DNA of 64,000 bases from Streptantibioticus parmotrematis (GCF_019890615.1 NZ_JAINVZ010000001.1:558001-622000), one strand, 5' to 3'. Counted from the stretch's first letter, positions 1 to 9,185 are shown. The notes: generated by a model from the sequence alone, not told the origin. A program made the numbers and translations.

Positions 1-1
1 C

Positions 2-649
2 GGAACCGGCTGGCGCGGCCGCGCCCTGCTCAACGGGCTGGGAGCAGCGCTGACGGCCGTGGCGCTGACCATCGAACTGGTGGCCAAGTTCACCGAGGGC
101 GCCTGGTTGGTGTTCCTCGCGGTCGCCGTTCTGGTGGCCCTGTTCGAGACGGTCAACGCCACGTACCGGCGCATCGGGGCCGGGCTGCACCTGGGCGAGG
201 TCCCGCAGCCGCCGGAACAGCGCCGCTCGCTGGTGATCGTGCCGGTGGGCGCGGTCAACCTGCTCACCCGCGAGGCGATCGGCGCCGCGCTCTCCCTCGG
301 CGACGAGGTCCGCGCGGTGACCGTGGTCCATCCCGACGATCAGGACGAGACGGCGTCCCGGCTACTGGCCGACGCGTGGCGGGCCTGGCACCCTGACGTG
401 CCGCTGACCGTTCTGACCAGCAGGACCCGCTCGCTGACCCGTCCGGTCGGCGACCACCTGCGCGCGGTCGTCGCCGAGGACACCCACGACCGGGTCGTCG
501 TGCTGATCCCGGAGATGCACCTGCCGCGCCCGTGGCAGCGCCTGCTCCAGAACCAGCGTGGCGCCGTCCTGGACCGCGCGATCCGCCGCTACACCGACGT
601 CGTCATCTGCCGCTTGAGGTTCCGCATCGACGTGCCGAGCCGACCGTAG
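2..649 (+). CDS. APC-type permease, C-terminal part (cut by window edge)
   Basis: Only the last 215 or so residues are present; the start lies left of the window. The visible part begins in one or two hydrophobic helices (ending near TEGAWLVFLAVAVLVALFE), followed by a soluble tail of about 150 residues starting near RRSLVIVPVGAVNLLTREAI. This layout, last helices plus a cytosolic alpha/beta tail, is typical of the large APC-superfamily permeases of actinobacteria related to YdaO/KimA potassium importers. The substrate cannot be read from this fragment; potassium or amino acids are both possible. A hairpin directly follows the stop codon, so it ends its own transcription unit. Confidence 0.7.
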   Translation, partial: GTGWRGRALLNGLGAALTAVALTIELVAKFTEGAWLVFLAVAVLVALFETVNATYRRIGAGLHLGEVPQPPEQRRSLVIVPVGAVNLLTREAIGAALSLGDEVRAVTVVHPDDQDETASRLLADAWRAWHPDVPLTVLTSRTRSLTRPVGDHLRAVVAEDTHDRVVVLIPEMHLPRPWQRLLQNQRGAVLDRAIRRYTDVVICRLRFRIDVPSRP

Positions 650-650
650 C

Positions 651-688
651 GGATGCGGCGCCGACGGGACCCACTTGTCGCCGCATCC
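651..688 (+). terminator. Hairpin after the permease gene
   Basis: Perfect 10-base inverted repeat, GGATGCGGCG (651-660) and CGCCGCATCC (679-688), with an 18-base loop, starting one base after the permease stop codon. There is no T-run, as is usual for Streptomyces terminators. Confidence 0.55.
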
Positions 689-790
689 CAACGAGGAACG
701 GGACTTTGGGGAACACGGACAAGGCTTCGTCGTCGGTCGCGGGGCACTCTGGCCCACGCTGAGGCTTCAACGGCGTGCGGAGGAGCGAAC

Positions 791-1522
791 GTGGTGCGTG
801 CGGACGGGGCTCGCGCAGGACGCGCCCACGTGCTCGGGATCCTGGGCGGGATGGGGCCCTTGGCCACTGCCGACTTCTACCGGCGGCTGGTGGAGCGCAC
901 GCCCGCCACCCGGGACCAGGAGCACCTTCCCGTGGTCATCTGGGCGGATCCCGGCGTGCCGGACCGGACGGCCGCGCTCGTGGAGCGCGCGCCCTCGCCG
1001 TTGCCCGCGCTGGTGGAGGGGGCGCGGCGGTTGCGGCGGGCCGGGGCGACCGTCGTGGCCGTGCCCTGCAACACCGCTCACGCGTTCATCGCGCCGGTCG
1101 CCAAGGCCGCCGGGGTGGAGGTCCTGGACATGGTGGGCGCCGCCATGCGCGAGGCGGTCCGGCTCGCGGTCGGCGGGGGCGGGGTCGGCGTACTGGCCAC
1201 GAACGGCACCCGGGCGGCACGGTTGTACGAGCGGGCGGCGCCTGCGGCGGTCGAGGTCGTCCAGGTCCGCGCGGACGTGCAGCGCGACTGCGTGGACGCT
1301 GCGATCGGCCTCGTCAAGGGCGGTGGCGACCTGGGCGTCGCCGCCGAGTTGATCGCCGACGCCACCCGGGAGCTGCGCCGGCAGGGAGCGGAGGTGGCCG
1401 TGGCCGCCTGCACGGAGATCCCGCTGGTCAGCGGCGCGGCCATGCGCGTGCTGCCGGTGCTGGACTCGACCGACGCGCTCGTCGACGCGGCCCTGGTCAG
1501 AATGGGACGCCTGCCCGCCTGA
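791..1522 (+). CDS. Aspartate/glutamate racemase family protein
   Basis: A 243-residue cytosolic enzyme of the cofactor-independent Asp/Glu racemase family, which interconverts L- and D-acidic amino acids through two cysteines. Both are visible: Cys93 in VPCNTAHAF and Cys207 in ACTEIPLVSG; the N-terminal LGILGGMGPLAT is the usual family start. GTG at 791 or 794 fits the Shine-Dalgarno AGGAG at 781-785; the open frame continues to 653 but that part has no family similarity. Some members are hydantoin racemases or maleate isomerases, so the exact substrate is open. The neighbouring D-amino acid and dipeptide genes make a role in D-amino acid metabolism plausible. Confidence 0.8.
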   Translation: MVRADGARAGRAHVLGILGGMGPLATADFYRRLVERTPATRDQEHLPVVIWADPGVPDRTAALVERAPSPLPALVEGARRLRRAGATVVAVPCNTAHAFIAPVAKAAGVEVLDMVGAAMREAVRLAVGGGGVGVLATNGTRAARLYERAAPAAVEVVQVRADVQRDCVDAAIGLVKGGGDLGVAAELIADATRELRRQGAEVAVAACTEIPLVSGAAMRVLPVLDSTDALVDAALVRMGRLPA

Positions 1523-1576
1523 GCAGCCCTGGTCAGACGGGGGCAGCTGCCGCCATCATTGGTGCGATACGACGGA

Positions 1577-1586
1577 ACGTCGACGT
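1577..1586. promoter_or_regulatory. Possible operator in front of the pucR gene
   Basis: ACGTCGACGT is a perfect 10-base palindrome in the 118-base gap upstream of the PucR-type gene. The eleven bases GTCGACGTATT at this site recur with one change just inside the coding region (1655-1665). This could be autoregulation, but the evidence is only sequence symmetry. Confidence 0.25.
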
Positions 1587-1640
1587 ATTCTCGTGCCCGG
1601 ATACGAACCGGCGGCACAGGCGCCGACCTAGCCTGCGGAG

Positions 1641-3305
1641 ATGATCGCGCACATGTCGACGTATCCCGCACGCAGTCTCGGCCGGGTGCTGGAGGACTTC
1701 GGACGGACCCTGCTGGACCTGCTGCACGGCGACGTGGACGCGGTGCCGGAGATCGGCGGGGTGGCGATCCACGACCCGTACGACGAGCAGGTCTTCCCCG
1801 CGCACGCGATCGTGCTCGCCGTGTCGGCCCGCTCCCGCGCGGACATCGAACAACTGCTGCGGCAGCTCGGGGCGCAGAGTGTCGCGGCGCTCGTCGTACG
1901 TGGTCCGGTGGCGGAGGCCGAGCAGCTGGGGCTGGTGGCGGCCGAGACGGGAGTCGCGCTGCTCGCGCTGACACGCGGGGCCTCGTGGGCGCAACTGGCC
2001 GCGATGCTGCGGACGCTGCTGTCGGAGGGCGACGTCGGGGAGGCGGAGGGGGACCGGCAGACGCTGGGCGGGGTGCCGTCGGGCGATCTGTTCGCACTGG
2101 CCAACGCCGTCTCGACGCTGCTGGACGCGCCGATCACCATCGAGGACCGGCGCCAGCGCATCCTGGCGTTCTCGGGGCGACAGGACGAGGCGGACGCCTC
2201 GCGCGTGGCGACGATCCTGGCGCGGCAGGTGCCCGAGGGATACGTGCGCATCCTGGAGGGCCGCGGCGTCTTCAAGGAGCTCTACCGCAGCGCCGATCCG
2301 GTGCACATCGCGCCGGCGACCCTCAGCGAGGGGGAGACCGCGCTGCCCCGGGTGGCGGTCGCGGTGCGGGCCGGTGACGAGATCCTGGGATCGATGTGGG
2401 CGGCGGTGGCCCGACCGCTGACTCCGGAACGGGAGGCCGCGTTCAAGGAGACTGCCAAGCTCGTCGCCCTGCACATGCTGCGGGTGCGCGCGGGGACGGA
2501 CGCGGAGAACCGGTTGCGCGCCGATCTGGTGGCGACCGCGCTGGAAGGCGGTGCCGGTGCCGCCGACGCCCTGCGCCGCCTCGACCTGGCCGACGAGCCC
2601 GCACTGGTGGTCGCGCTCGGCGTGACCGGCGCGACCACCGCCGACCACGCGCTGCTGACCGCCGAACGGCAGCAGTTGACCAGTGCCCTGGCGGTGCACC
2701 TGACCGCGGTCCAGCCCCGTTCGGCGGTGGCGCTGCTGGGGGACGTGGCGTACGCGATCGTGCCGGCCGCCGGTGACCCGGCCGCGGCCAGGGAGCGGGC
2801 CGTGCAGCTCGGCCAGGACTTCCTGCACCGCACGGGCGGGCGGCAGGGAGCGGTGGTGGGCGTGGGGTCGGTCGCGCCGGAGCCCACCGCCCTGGCGCGG
2901 TCGCGCGCGAACGCCGACCGCGTGCTGCGGGTGCTGTTCGCCGGGCCGGGCGAGCGCAGGGTGGCGTCCATCGCGGACGTGCACGTGGACGCCCTGCTGC
3001 TGGAGATGCGCGATCTCGCACGGGCGCACGGCGACGAGCTGTCGGCGCCCATCGCGCGTCTGGTGGCGTACGACGCGAAGCACAACGCCCAGTTGGTGGC
3101 CACGCTGCGGGCGTGGCTGGACGCGTTCGGCGACGTGATCGAGGCGTCCGCGCGCGTCTTCGTGCACCCCAACACCTTCCGCTACCGCATCCGCCGCGTC
3201 GCGGAGGTGAGCCGGCTGGACCTGGACGACCCGGCGCAGCGGTTCTCCGCGATGCTCCAACTGCGGTTGATGGACACGGGGGTTGGCGGGCCCGGGCAGC
3301 GATGA
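1641..3305 (+). CDS. PucR-family transcriptional regulator
   Basis: A 554-residue regulator. The first 130 residues or so are a PucR N-terminal sensor region, the middle holds the GAF-like/GGDEF-like segment common to the family (LANAVSTLLDAPITIEDRRQRIL), and the C-terminus carries the diagnostic helix-turn-helix FVHPNTFRYRIRRVAEVSRL. PucR proteins control purine, amino acid and peptide catabolism, often of neighbouring genes. GGAG abuts the first ATG (1641), so ATG 1653 (MSTYPARSLGR) with 12-base spacing may be the true start. It is convergent with the hydrolase at 3369 across a strong terminator. The likely targets are the racemase and the peptide/D-amino acid genes, by position only. Confidence 0.88.
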   Translation: MIAHMSTYPARSLGRVLEDFGRTLLDLLHGDVDAVPEIGGVAIHDPYDEQVFPAHAIVLAVSARSRADIEQLLRQLGAQSVAALVVRGPVAEAEQLGLVAAETGVALLALTRGASWAQLAAMLRTLLSEGDVGEAEGDRQTLGGVPSGDLFALANAVSTLLDAPITIEDRRQRILAFSGRQDEADASRVATILARQVPEGYVRILEGRGVFKELYRSADPVHIAPATLSEGETALPRVAVAVRAGDEILGSMWAAVARPLTPEREAAFKETAKLVALHMLRVRAGTDAENRLRADLVATALEGGAGAADALRRLDLADEPALVVALGVTGATTADHALLTAERQQLTSALAVHLTAVQPRSAVALLGDVAYAIVPAAGDPAAARERAVQLGQDFLHRTGGRQGAVVGVGSVAPEPTALARSRANADRVLRVLFAGPGERRVASIADVHVDALLLEMRDLARAHGDELSAPIARLVAYDAKHNAQLVATLRAWLDAFGDVIEASARVFVHPNTFRYRIRRVAEVSRLDLDDPAQRFSAMLQLRLMDTGVGGPGQR

Positions 3306-3306
3306 G

Positions 3307-3345
3307 CCGCGGTCTCGGTCACCCGTGAGGTGACCGAGACCGCGG
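3307..3345. terminator. Bidirectional terminator between convergent genes
   Basis: Perfect 16-base inverted repeat, CCGCGGTCTCGGTCAC (3307-3322) and its complement (3330-3345), with a 7-base loop. It begins right after the pucR stop and lies 23 bases from the stop of the convergent isochorismatase-fold gene, so it can serve both strands. Confidence 0.85.
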
Positions 3346-3368
3346 TCGGTGACCGGGTGCCGCCGGTG

Positions 3369-3956
3369 CTACAGCCGCACGCCCGGCGGCACCGGCAGGT
3401 CGCGGTGGGCGTCGTGGAAGGCGTTGGCGCGCTCGTCGGTGCGGATCCAGTCGTAGAAGAGTTCCTTGGTGGACAGCGTCTCGATGCCCGCTCTGGCCAG
3501 GCGGCGCAGTCCCCGGTCGTGGGCCGGTCCCGGGGAGAACGTCGCGTCGTCCACCACGGCCACCCGCCTGCCCGCGTCGTGGAGCCTGATCGCCGAGTGC
3601 GCGACGCAGATGTCGGTCTCCAGGCCGACCAGCACCATGGTCGTGCGCCCGGTGGCCTCGATGGCGTCCGCGATGTCCGGGTTGTCCCAGACGGCGAAGG
3701 CGTTCTTGGGCAGCGTCACGGCCTTGGCGGGAAGGCGGTCGGCGATGGCCGGTTCCGTGCGGCCGTTGCCCGCGGGGTCCTCCTCCGTGACGACGACGGG
3801 AACGCCGAGGCGGTCGGCGACGGCGGTGAGCCAGGCGACGCGCTGCACCATCTCGTGGTATCGCAGCCGGTCCACGTCCAGCCGCCGCGGCGGATAGAAG
3901 TCGGTCTGCACGTCGATGACCACCAAGGTGGTGTCGTCACGGTCGATGAGCGGCAT
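3369..3956 (-). CDS. Isochorismatase-family cysteine hydrolase
   Basis: A 195-residue soluble enzyme with the complete isochorismatase-fold catalytic triad: Asp15 (VVIDVQTDF), Lys84 (LPKNAFAVW) and Cys117 (GLETDICVAHSA). The family includes nicotinamidases, N-carbamoyl-amino acid hydrolases and isochorismatases. The cis-peptide region and length are normal. Nothing distinguishes the substrate; an amidase or N-carbamoylase role in nitrogen scavenging would fit the neighbouring amino acid genes, but this is inference. It is a single-gene leftward unit ending at the shared terminator at 3307-3345. Confidence 0.85.
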   Translation of the reverse strand: MPLIDRDDTTLVVIDVQTDFYPPRRLDVDRLRYHEMVQRVAWLTAVADRLGVPVVVTEEDPAGNGRTEPAIADRLPAKAVTLPKNAFAVWDNPDIADAIEATGRTTMVLVGLETDICVAHSAIRLHDAGRRVAVVDDATFSPGPAHDRGLRRLARAGIETLSTKELFYDWIRTDERANAFHDAHRDLPVPPGVRL

Positions 3957-4154
3957 CAGCGCGGTCTCCTCGTCATGGGTCGGCGATCACCCTAGACACG
4001 CCACGCGGCGCGCGGGTCGTCCGGCGGGCCAAGCGGCAGGTGTGCTGTTCGTCGTCGGGCACCAACCACGACCGGGACGCACCGCATAGGGTGCGGAAAC
4101 CGCTCGGCGGCCCCCGGCATCGCACCGCCCCTCACCTCCGGAAACGAGGACTCC

Positions 4155-5480
4155 GTGACCGCCCACCCCGCCCACTGGACGGCCCGCCTGTCAGCCCTGG
4201 CGCAGCAGTACGCCGTGCCGGGCGCGAGCCTCGCCTTCTGGCACGCGGACCGGGTCCACACCGCGGTGACCGGCGTGCTCAACACCGCGACCGGCGCGCC
4301 CGTACAACCGGATTCGCTCTTCCAGATCGGTTCGGTCACCAAGGTGTGGACCGCCACGCAGATCATGCTGCTGGTCGAGCAGGGGGAGTTGGCGCTCGAC
4401 GACCGGCTGGTCGACGTGCTGCCCGGCTTCCGGGTGCGGGACGCGGAGGCGACCACGACGATCACGATGCGGCACCTGCTCACCCACACGTCCGGCATGG
4501 ACGGTGACCTGTTCCTCGACACCGGACGCGGTGACGACTGCCTGGCGTCCTACGTGGCCGCCTGCGCCGGTCTGGAGCAGGTCTTCCCCGTCGGCGCGTC
4601 CCACTCGTACTGCAACTCCGGGTTCGTCATCGCGGGCCGGGTCGTCGAACACCTCACCGGACTGACCTGGGACGCGGCACTGCGGGACCGGATCTGCCGC
4701 CCCCTCGGCCTGACGCACACCCGCACCCTGCCCGAGGACGTCCTGTCCTTCGGCGCCGCGATCGGTCACACCGAGGACGGTGTGCCGGTGGACCGCTGGG
4801 GACTGCCCCGGTCCGTCGGTCCCGCCGGGCTGGTCTGCGCCCGGCCCGCGGACGTGGTGGCCTTCGGCCGCGCCCATCTGACACCGGGCGCGCTGCTGGC
4901 CGACCCTGCCGCGTTGCGCGTACCGCAGGCCGAACTGCCCAACCCGTACGACGACGCGCGCTGGTGGGGGATCGGCTGGAGCCTGGACGAGTGGGACGGC
5001 CACCTCGTCGCCGCGCACACCGGTGACACCATCGGCCAGCACGCGGCCTTGTGGGTGCTGCCGGAACCGGGCACGGTCGCCACGGTGGCGGTCAACGGGG
5101 GCCGCTCCGCCGAGTTCCAACGCGCCGTGATCGGCGAGCTGGTGGCCGCCCTGCACGGCATCCGCGTCCCGGCTCCTCCGGCTCCTCCTGGCGAACCCGT
5201 CGACGTCGACCCCGGGCCGTTCACCGGCGTGTACGAGAGGGCCGGGAGCAGGATCACCGTCACCGCCCACGAGGCCGGACTACGGCTGTGCGCGGAGCCC
5301 ACCGGCCTGCTGGCCGGCCTCGCACGGCCCCGCACCCTGGATCTGGTCCCGTTCACCAGCACCGCGTTCCTCGCCCGCGAGCACGAGGACGACCAGTGGC
5401 AGCCCGTGGTGTTCGAGGCCCGCCCGGACGGCGTCTCGTACCTGCACCACAGCGGCCGCGCCACCCCCAGAGTCCGCTGA
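4155..5480 (+). CDS. Serine hydrolase, beta-lactamase/DD-peptidase-like
   Basis: A 441-residue serine hydrolase of the class C beta-lactamase/esterase group. Active-site motifs are intact: Ser60-x-x-Lys63 (IGSVTKVW), Tyr152-Cys-Asn154 (SYCNSG, the YxN motif) and a late HTG in AAHTGDTIG. A C-terminal beta-barrel-like segment of about 100 residues follows, as in D-aminopeptidases and related proteins. There is no signal peptide or lipobox, so it looks cytosolic. GTG 4155 is chosen because AGGA lies 4 bases upstream. A role in cleaving D-amino acid peptides or esters is possible. The next gene, 23 bases downstream, is a second hydrolase of the same superfamily, so the two form an operon. Confidence 0.85.
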   Translation: MTAHPAHWTARLSALAQQYAVPGASLAFWHADRVHTAVTGVLNTATGAPVQPDSLFQIGSVTKVWTATQIMLLVEQGELALDDRLVDVLPGFRVRDAEATTTITMRHLLTHTSGMDGDLFLDTGRGDDCLASYVAACAGLEQVFPVGASHSYCNSGFVIAGRVVEHLTGLTWDAALRDRICRPLGLTHTRTLPEDVLSFGAAIGHTEDGVPVDRWGLPRSVGPAGLVCARPADVVAFGRAHLTPGALLADPAALRVPQAELPNPYDDARWWGIGWSLDEWDGHLVAAHTGDTIGQHAALWVLPEPGTVATVAVNGGRSAEFQRAVIGELVAALHGIRVPAPPAPPGEPVDVDPGPFTGVYERAGSRITVTAHEAGLRLCAEPTGLLAGLARPRTLDLVPFTSTAFLAREHEDDQWQPVVFEARPDGVSYLHHSGRATPRVR

Positions 5481-5503
5481 CCCTCATCGCGATCGGAACC
5501 GCC

Positions 5504-7336
5504 ATGACCTCTTGCGCACCACCGTCCGCCCAGCAGACGATCGCGGCCCTCCGGCAGATCTTCGACGACGCGGGCGTCGAGGGCTTCGTCCATGCCCGCG
5601 ACCTCGACACCGGCGCGGAGATCGGCCTGCGCGCGGACGAGCGGGTCATCGTCGCCTCCCTCAGGAAGATCCCCGTCGCCCTGGCGTACGCGCGCCGGGC
5701 CGCGTCCGGACAGCTGGACCGCTCCGCCCGCCACACGGTCACCGACGCCAACCGCGAGGGCGGCGGCATCGGCACCGACTCCTGCCTGCACGACGTGGGC
5801 ATGAGCACCCGTGACCTCGCGTTCTTCATGCTTTCCATGAGCGACAACGCGGCCACCGACAAGCTGATGGAGATCGTCGGCACGCAGGCCGTCCGGACCG
5901 CCGCCCGTGACGTGGGGTGTCCCGACCTGCCGGTGGGACGGTGGCGCGAACTGTGGGATCCGGTCTGGGAGGAGCTGGGCATCGACCCCGAGGGGGACCT
6001 CGACGCGCAACTCGCCGAAGTCGGTGACGAGCGCATACGGGACCTGGCGATGCTCGACCCCACCCGGACGGGCTTCGCCACCCCGCGGCAGGTCACCGGC
6101 ATGCTCGCCGCGATCTGGCACGACGAGGCCGGAACGCCGCAGGCGTGCGCCGAAGTCCGTGAACTGATGCGCCATCAGCTCTCCCAGCACCGGCTGGTCG
6201 CCGCGTTCGAGGACGGCGTGACGGTGTCGGCCAAGAACGGCTCACTGTGGGGCGTCCTCAACGAGGCCGCGGTCGTGGAGTTCCCCGACGGCGGCCGTTA
6301 CGCCGTCGCCGTGTTCCTGCGCACCCCGGCGCTGCACGGCCGCCAGCCGCGCGCCGATCAGGCGATCACCCGGGCCGCGCGGTGCGCCGTCGAGCACCTG
6401 CGCGCAACGCCCGCACCCGCCTGGCGCCCCCACGTCACCGCGCCCGCCGCCGTCACGTCGTCCGGCCTCGACCACCAGCTGGAGCGGATCTTCGCCGACG
6501 CCCGCGCGGAAGGCTTCGTCCACGCCCTGGACCTGACCGACGGAACAGAAGTGGGCCACCGGGCGGACACCCCCGTCGTCCTCGCCTCCGTCTTCAAGAT
6601 CCCCATCGCCCTGGAGTACGCCCGCCAGGCGGCCACCGGGGAACTGGACCGTGCCGCCCGACGCACCGTCACCGCCGACCACCGCATGGGCGGGAGCGCC
6701 ACCGCGGGATGCGGGAACGACGTGGAGATGAGCGTGCGCGACCTGGCGTTCATGATGATGACGATCAGCGACAACGCGGCCACCGACCTGCTGCTCGACG
6801 TCGTCGGACAGGACCGCGTCCGCGCCACCCTGCGGGCGCTGGGCCTGCCCGGCTTCGGCGTACGGTCCTGCCGGTCCCTCGACGACGACATCCGCCGCGA
6901 CCTGGGCCTGGCCCCGGGCAGCTCGATCGACGACCAGCTCGACCACGTCACCGAGGCGGACCTGCTCGCGCTGAGCACACACGACCCGGCGCGCGCTCCG
7001 TCCGCGACACCACGCGAGGTCACCACGTTGCTGCGGGCGATCTGGCGGGACGAGGCGGCGCCCGTCGAGGCCTGTACCGAAGTGCGGTCCTTGATGGCCC
7101 AACAGGTGTGGCAGCACCGGCTGTCCGCGGGCTTCGGTCCTGAGATGACGGTGGCCGGAAAGACCGGCACCGAGTTCGCGGTGCGCAACGAGGCCGGCGT
7201 GGTGACCTGCCCGGACGGCAGACGCTACGCGGTCGGCGTGTTCCTGCGCACCGCCTCCACGGCGACCCGCCAGCCCGCCGCCGACCAGGCCATCGGCCGG
7301 GCCGCCCACGCCACGATCAGGTGGCTGCGTTCCTGA
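5504..7336 (+). CDS. Tandem-duplicated class A beta-lactamase-like hydrolase
   Basis: A 610-residue protein made of two homologous class A-type serine hydrolase domains (about 10-300 and 320-605). Each has SxxK and SDN: Ser52-LR-Lys55 and Ser113-Asp-Asn115 in the first, Ser362-VF-Lys365 and Ser422-Asp-Asn424 in the second. The third motif differs: Lys553-Thr-Gly in domain 2 but Lys244-Asn-Gly in domain 1. No ExxLN loop with Glu166 is obvious, so it is unlikely to be an efficient beta-lactamase. There is no signal peptide. ATG 5504 follows the upstream gene closely; a reading frame continues far upstream inside the previous gene but shows no homology. The function is unknown; D-aminoacyl peptide or ester hydrolysis is a guess from context. 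Confidence 0.85.
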   Translation: MTSCAPPSAQQTIAALRQIFDDAGVEGFVHARDLDTGAEIGLRADERVIVASLRKIPVALAYARRAASGQLDRSARHTVTDANREGGGIGTDSCLHDVGMSTRDLAFFMLSMSDNAATDKLMEIVGTQAVRTAARDVGCPDLPVGRWRELWDPVWEELGIDPEGDLDAQLAEVGDERIRDLAMLDPTRTGFATPRQVTGMLAAIWHDEAGTPQACAEVRELMRHQLSQHRLVAAFEDGVTVSAKNGSLWGVLNEAAVVEFPDGGRYAVAVFLRTPALHGRQPRADQAITRAARCAVEHLRATPAPAWRPHVTAPAAVTSSGLDHQLERIFADARAEGFVHALDLTDGTEVGHRADTPVVLASVFKIPIALEYARQAATGELDRAARRTVTADHRMGGSATAGCGNDVEMSVRDLAFMMMTISDNAATDLLLDVVGQDRVRATLRALGLPGFGVRSCRSLDDDIRRDLGLAPGSSIDDQLDHVTEADLLALSTHDPARAPSATPREVTTLLRAIWRDEAAPVEACTEVRSLMAQQVWQHRLSAGFGPEMTVAGKTGTEFAVRNEAGVVTCPDGRRYAVGVFLRTASTATRQPAADQAIGRAAHATIRWLRS

Positions 7337-7370
7337 CCGGTACGCGTGCGGATCAGGAACGCAGCCACCT
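7319..7370 (+). terminator. 18-base perfect hairpin overlapping the stop codon
   Basis: AGGTGGCTGCGTTCCTGA (7319-7336) is repeated exactly as its reverse complement at 7353-7370, loop 16 bases, followed by TAAT. The left arm contains the last codons and the TGA stop of the tandem hydrolase gene. Confidence 0.85.
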
Positions 7371-7375
7371 TAATC

Positions 7376-7411
7376 CGCACGCGTGTGTCCTGACCCGCAC
7401 GCGTGCGTCCT
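7376..7411. repeat. Direct ACGCGTG repeats upstream of the ABC operon
   Basis: The unit CGCACGCGTGTGTCCT (7376-7391) recurs with one change at 7396-7411, exactly 20 bases later, i.e. on the same helix face. A related TACGCGTGCG lies in the loop of the preceding hairpin (7341-7350). They sit about 200 bases before the lipoprotein start and may be operator sites for the importer operon. Confidence 0.45.
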
Positions 7412-7601
7412 CGCACCCACACGTGCACGTCCCCGCGCCGACGGGTTCGCACGCCGCCGCCCGGCCCGGCGGCGGCCCGAGGCGACCGTCGGGAATGGGA
7501 CACCGCGACGAATTCGAGCCAACCGATTCGTCGTCCCGCCTGAACCATCCGGACGCGCGAGCCGGGAGGGTGAGGCAACTTCCCCAGCCTGGAGCTCCCT
7601 G

Positions 7602-9185
7602 ATGAAGACACCCCGAGTGGTCGTCGCCGGCATCGCGGCGTCAACGCTCCTCCTGGCCGGCTGCGGCGCCCCGACAGCGGGCACCAAGGGCGGTGAGACG
7701 TTCGCCTTCGCCCTCAAGAGCGACCCCGGATCGCTCGATCCCGCCCTGGCGCAGAGCACCTCCACCTACACCGCGCTGTCGCTGGCCTACGACACCCTGG
7801 TAAATGTCGACAGCGACGGCCGGGTCGTCTCCGGCCTCGCCGGCTCCTGGAAGGTCAGGCCGTCCTCGGTCACCTTCACCCTCCGCAAGGGCGTCACCTG
7901 CGCGGACGGCAGCCCGGTGACCCCGGACACGATCGCGGCGAACGTCCGCCACATCACCGACCCCCGGACCGCGTCCCCGGCCTACGGCGTCGTCGTGCCC
8001 GAGGGACTGACCGCGACGCCGGACGACGCCGCGGGAACGGTGACGCTGTCCACCCCGCGGCCGTTCTCGTTCATCCTGCAGAGCACCCGCTACCTGTTCG
8101 TCGTGTGCGGGGCGGGCCTGAAGGACCGCAAGCTGCTGGCCGACGGCACCTCCGGCTCCGGGCCGTTCCAGCTCACCTCGGAGCAGCCGGACCAGAGCTA
8201 CGTCTTCACCCGCCGCAAGGGCTACGCGTGGGGGCCCGGCGGCGCCGGCACCGCGGGTCCGGGCGTGCCCGGCAAGGTCGAGCTGCGCGTCCTGCCGAGT
8301 GAGTCGACCATCGCCAACGAGTTGCTCTCCCACCAGCTCAACGGCGCACTGCTCGAAGGCCCGGACCGGGCGCGCGTGAGCAACGTGCCCGGGGTGACCA
8401 CCAGCATCCAGCAGAACGGCACTCAGGAGTTCTTCTTCCACGAGGGCCCGGGCCACCCCGGCAGCGACCCGGCCGTGCGCAAGGCCCTGCTGGCCGCTGT
8501 GAACCTCACCGACCTGGGCGCCGTAGCCACCAGCGCGACCGGTCGGCGTCCCACCGGCCTGGTCACCCAGCCCCGCCCCTGCTCCGGCGACAGCGTCACC
8601 GGCCACCTGCCCGCCTACGACCCGCAGGTGGCCGAACGGGAACTGGACGCCGCCGGCTGGCGCCGCCCCGGCCCCGGTCAGGTGCGCGTCAAGGACGGCA
8701 GGAAGCTGACGATCCGCATGATCTACGGCGCCTCCGCGGGCGAGACCATGGCCGCGGCCGCCGAGTACCTCGCCGACGTCTGGAAGCAGATCGGCGCGGA
8801 CGTGCAATTGCGGGCCGTGTCCGACGCCGCCTACAGCCAGGTCGAGGACGTCACCCAGGACTGGGACGTCGACTGGGCACCGCTGGGCGTCACGCTGCCC
8901 ACCCAGCTCGTCGGCCTGCTGTCCGGCCCCTTCACCCCCGACGGCAACAACTTCGCCCACCTGACCAACACCACGTACGACAGCCTGACGGCCAAGGCGA
9001 GCACGCTGCCCGGAACCACCGGCTGTTCGCTGTGGGAACGCTCGGAGAGCGCCCTGTTCGACGACGCCGACCTGGTCCCGGTCGTGGACAAGACGCAGAC
9101 GGTGGCGGCTTGGGACGCGACCTTCCAGATCTCCTCCGGCCTGTTCTCGCCCACCACGATCCGCCTGACAGGGGCCACGAGATGA
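7602..9185 (+). CDS. Peptide ABC transporter, substrate-binding lipoprotein
   Basis: A 527-residue family 5 solute-binding protein (DppA/OppA type). The N-terminus is a lipoprotein signal, MKTPRVVVAGIAAS, with lipobox LLAGC and lipid-acceptor Cys21. The mature part opens with the usual FAFALKSDPGSLDPALAQST, and the length is normal. It would bind peptides, or sometimes nickel or opines, outside the membrane and hand them to the following permeases. ATG 7602 has GGAG 7 bases upstream. The stop overlaps the next start (ATGA), so all four importer genes are translationally coupled. The dipeptidase and D-amino acid genes that follow suggest a dipeptide or muropeptide cargo. Confidence 0.92.
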   Translation: MKTPRVVVAGIAASTLLLAGCGAPTAGTKGGETFAFALKSDPGSLDPALAQSTSTYTALSLAYDTLVNVDSDGRVVSGLAGSWKVRPSSVTFTLRKGVTCADGSPVTPDTIAANVRHITDPRTASPAYGVVVPEGLTATPDDAAGTVTLSTPRPFSFILQSTRYLFVVCGAGLKDRKLLADGTSGSGPFQLTSEQPDQSYVFTRRKGYAWGPGGAGTAGPGVPGKVELRVLPSESTIANELLSHQLNGALLEGPDRARVSNVPGVTTSIQQNGTQEFFFHEGPGHPGSDPAVRKALLAAVNLTDLGAVATSATGRRPTGLVTQPRPCSGDSVTGHLPAYDPQVAERELDAAGWRRPGPGQVRVKDGRKLTIRMIYGASAGETMAAAAEYLADVWKQIGADVQLRAVSDAAYSQVEDVTQDWDVDWAPLGVTLPTQLVGLLSGPFTPDGNNFAHLTNTTYDSLTAKASTLPGTTGCSLWERSESALFDDADLVPVVDKTQTVAAWDATFQISSGLFSPTTIRLTGATR

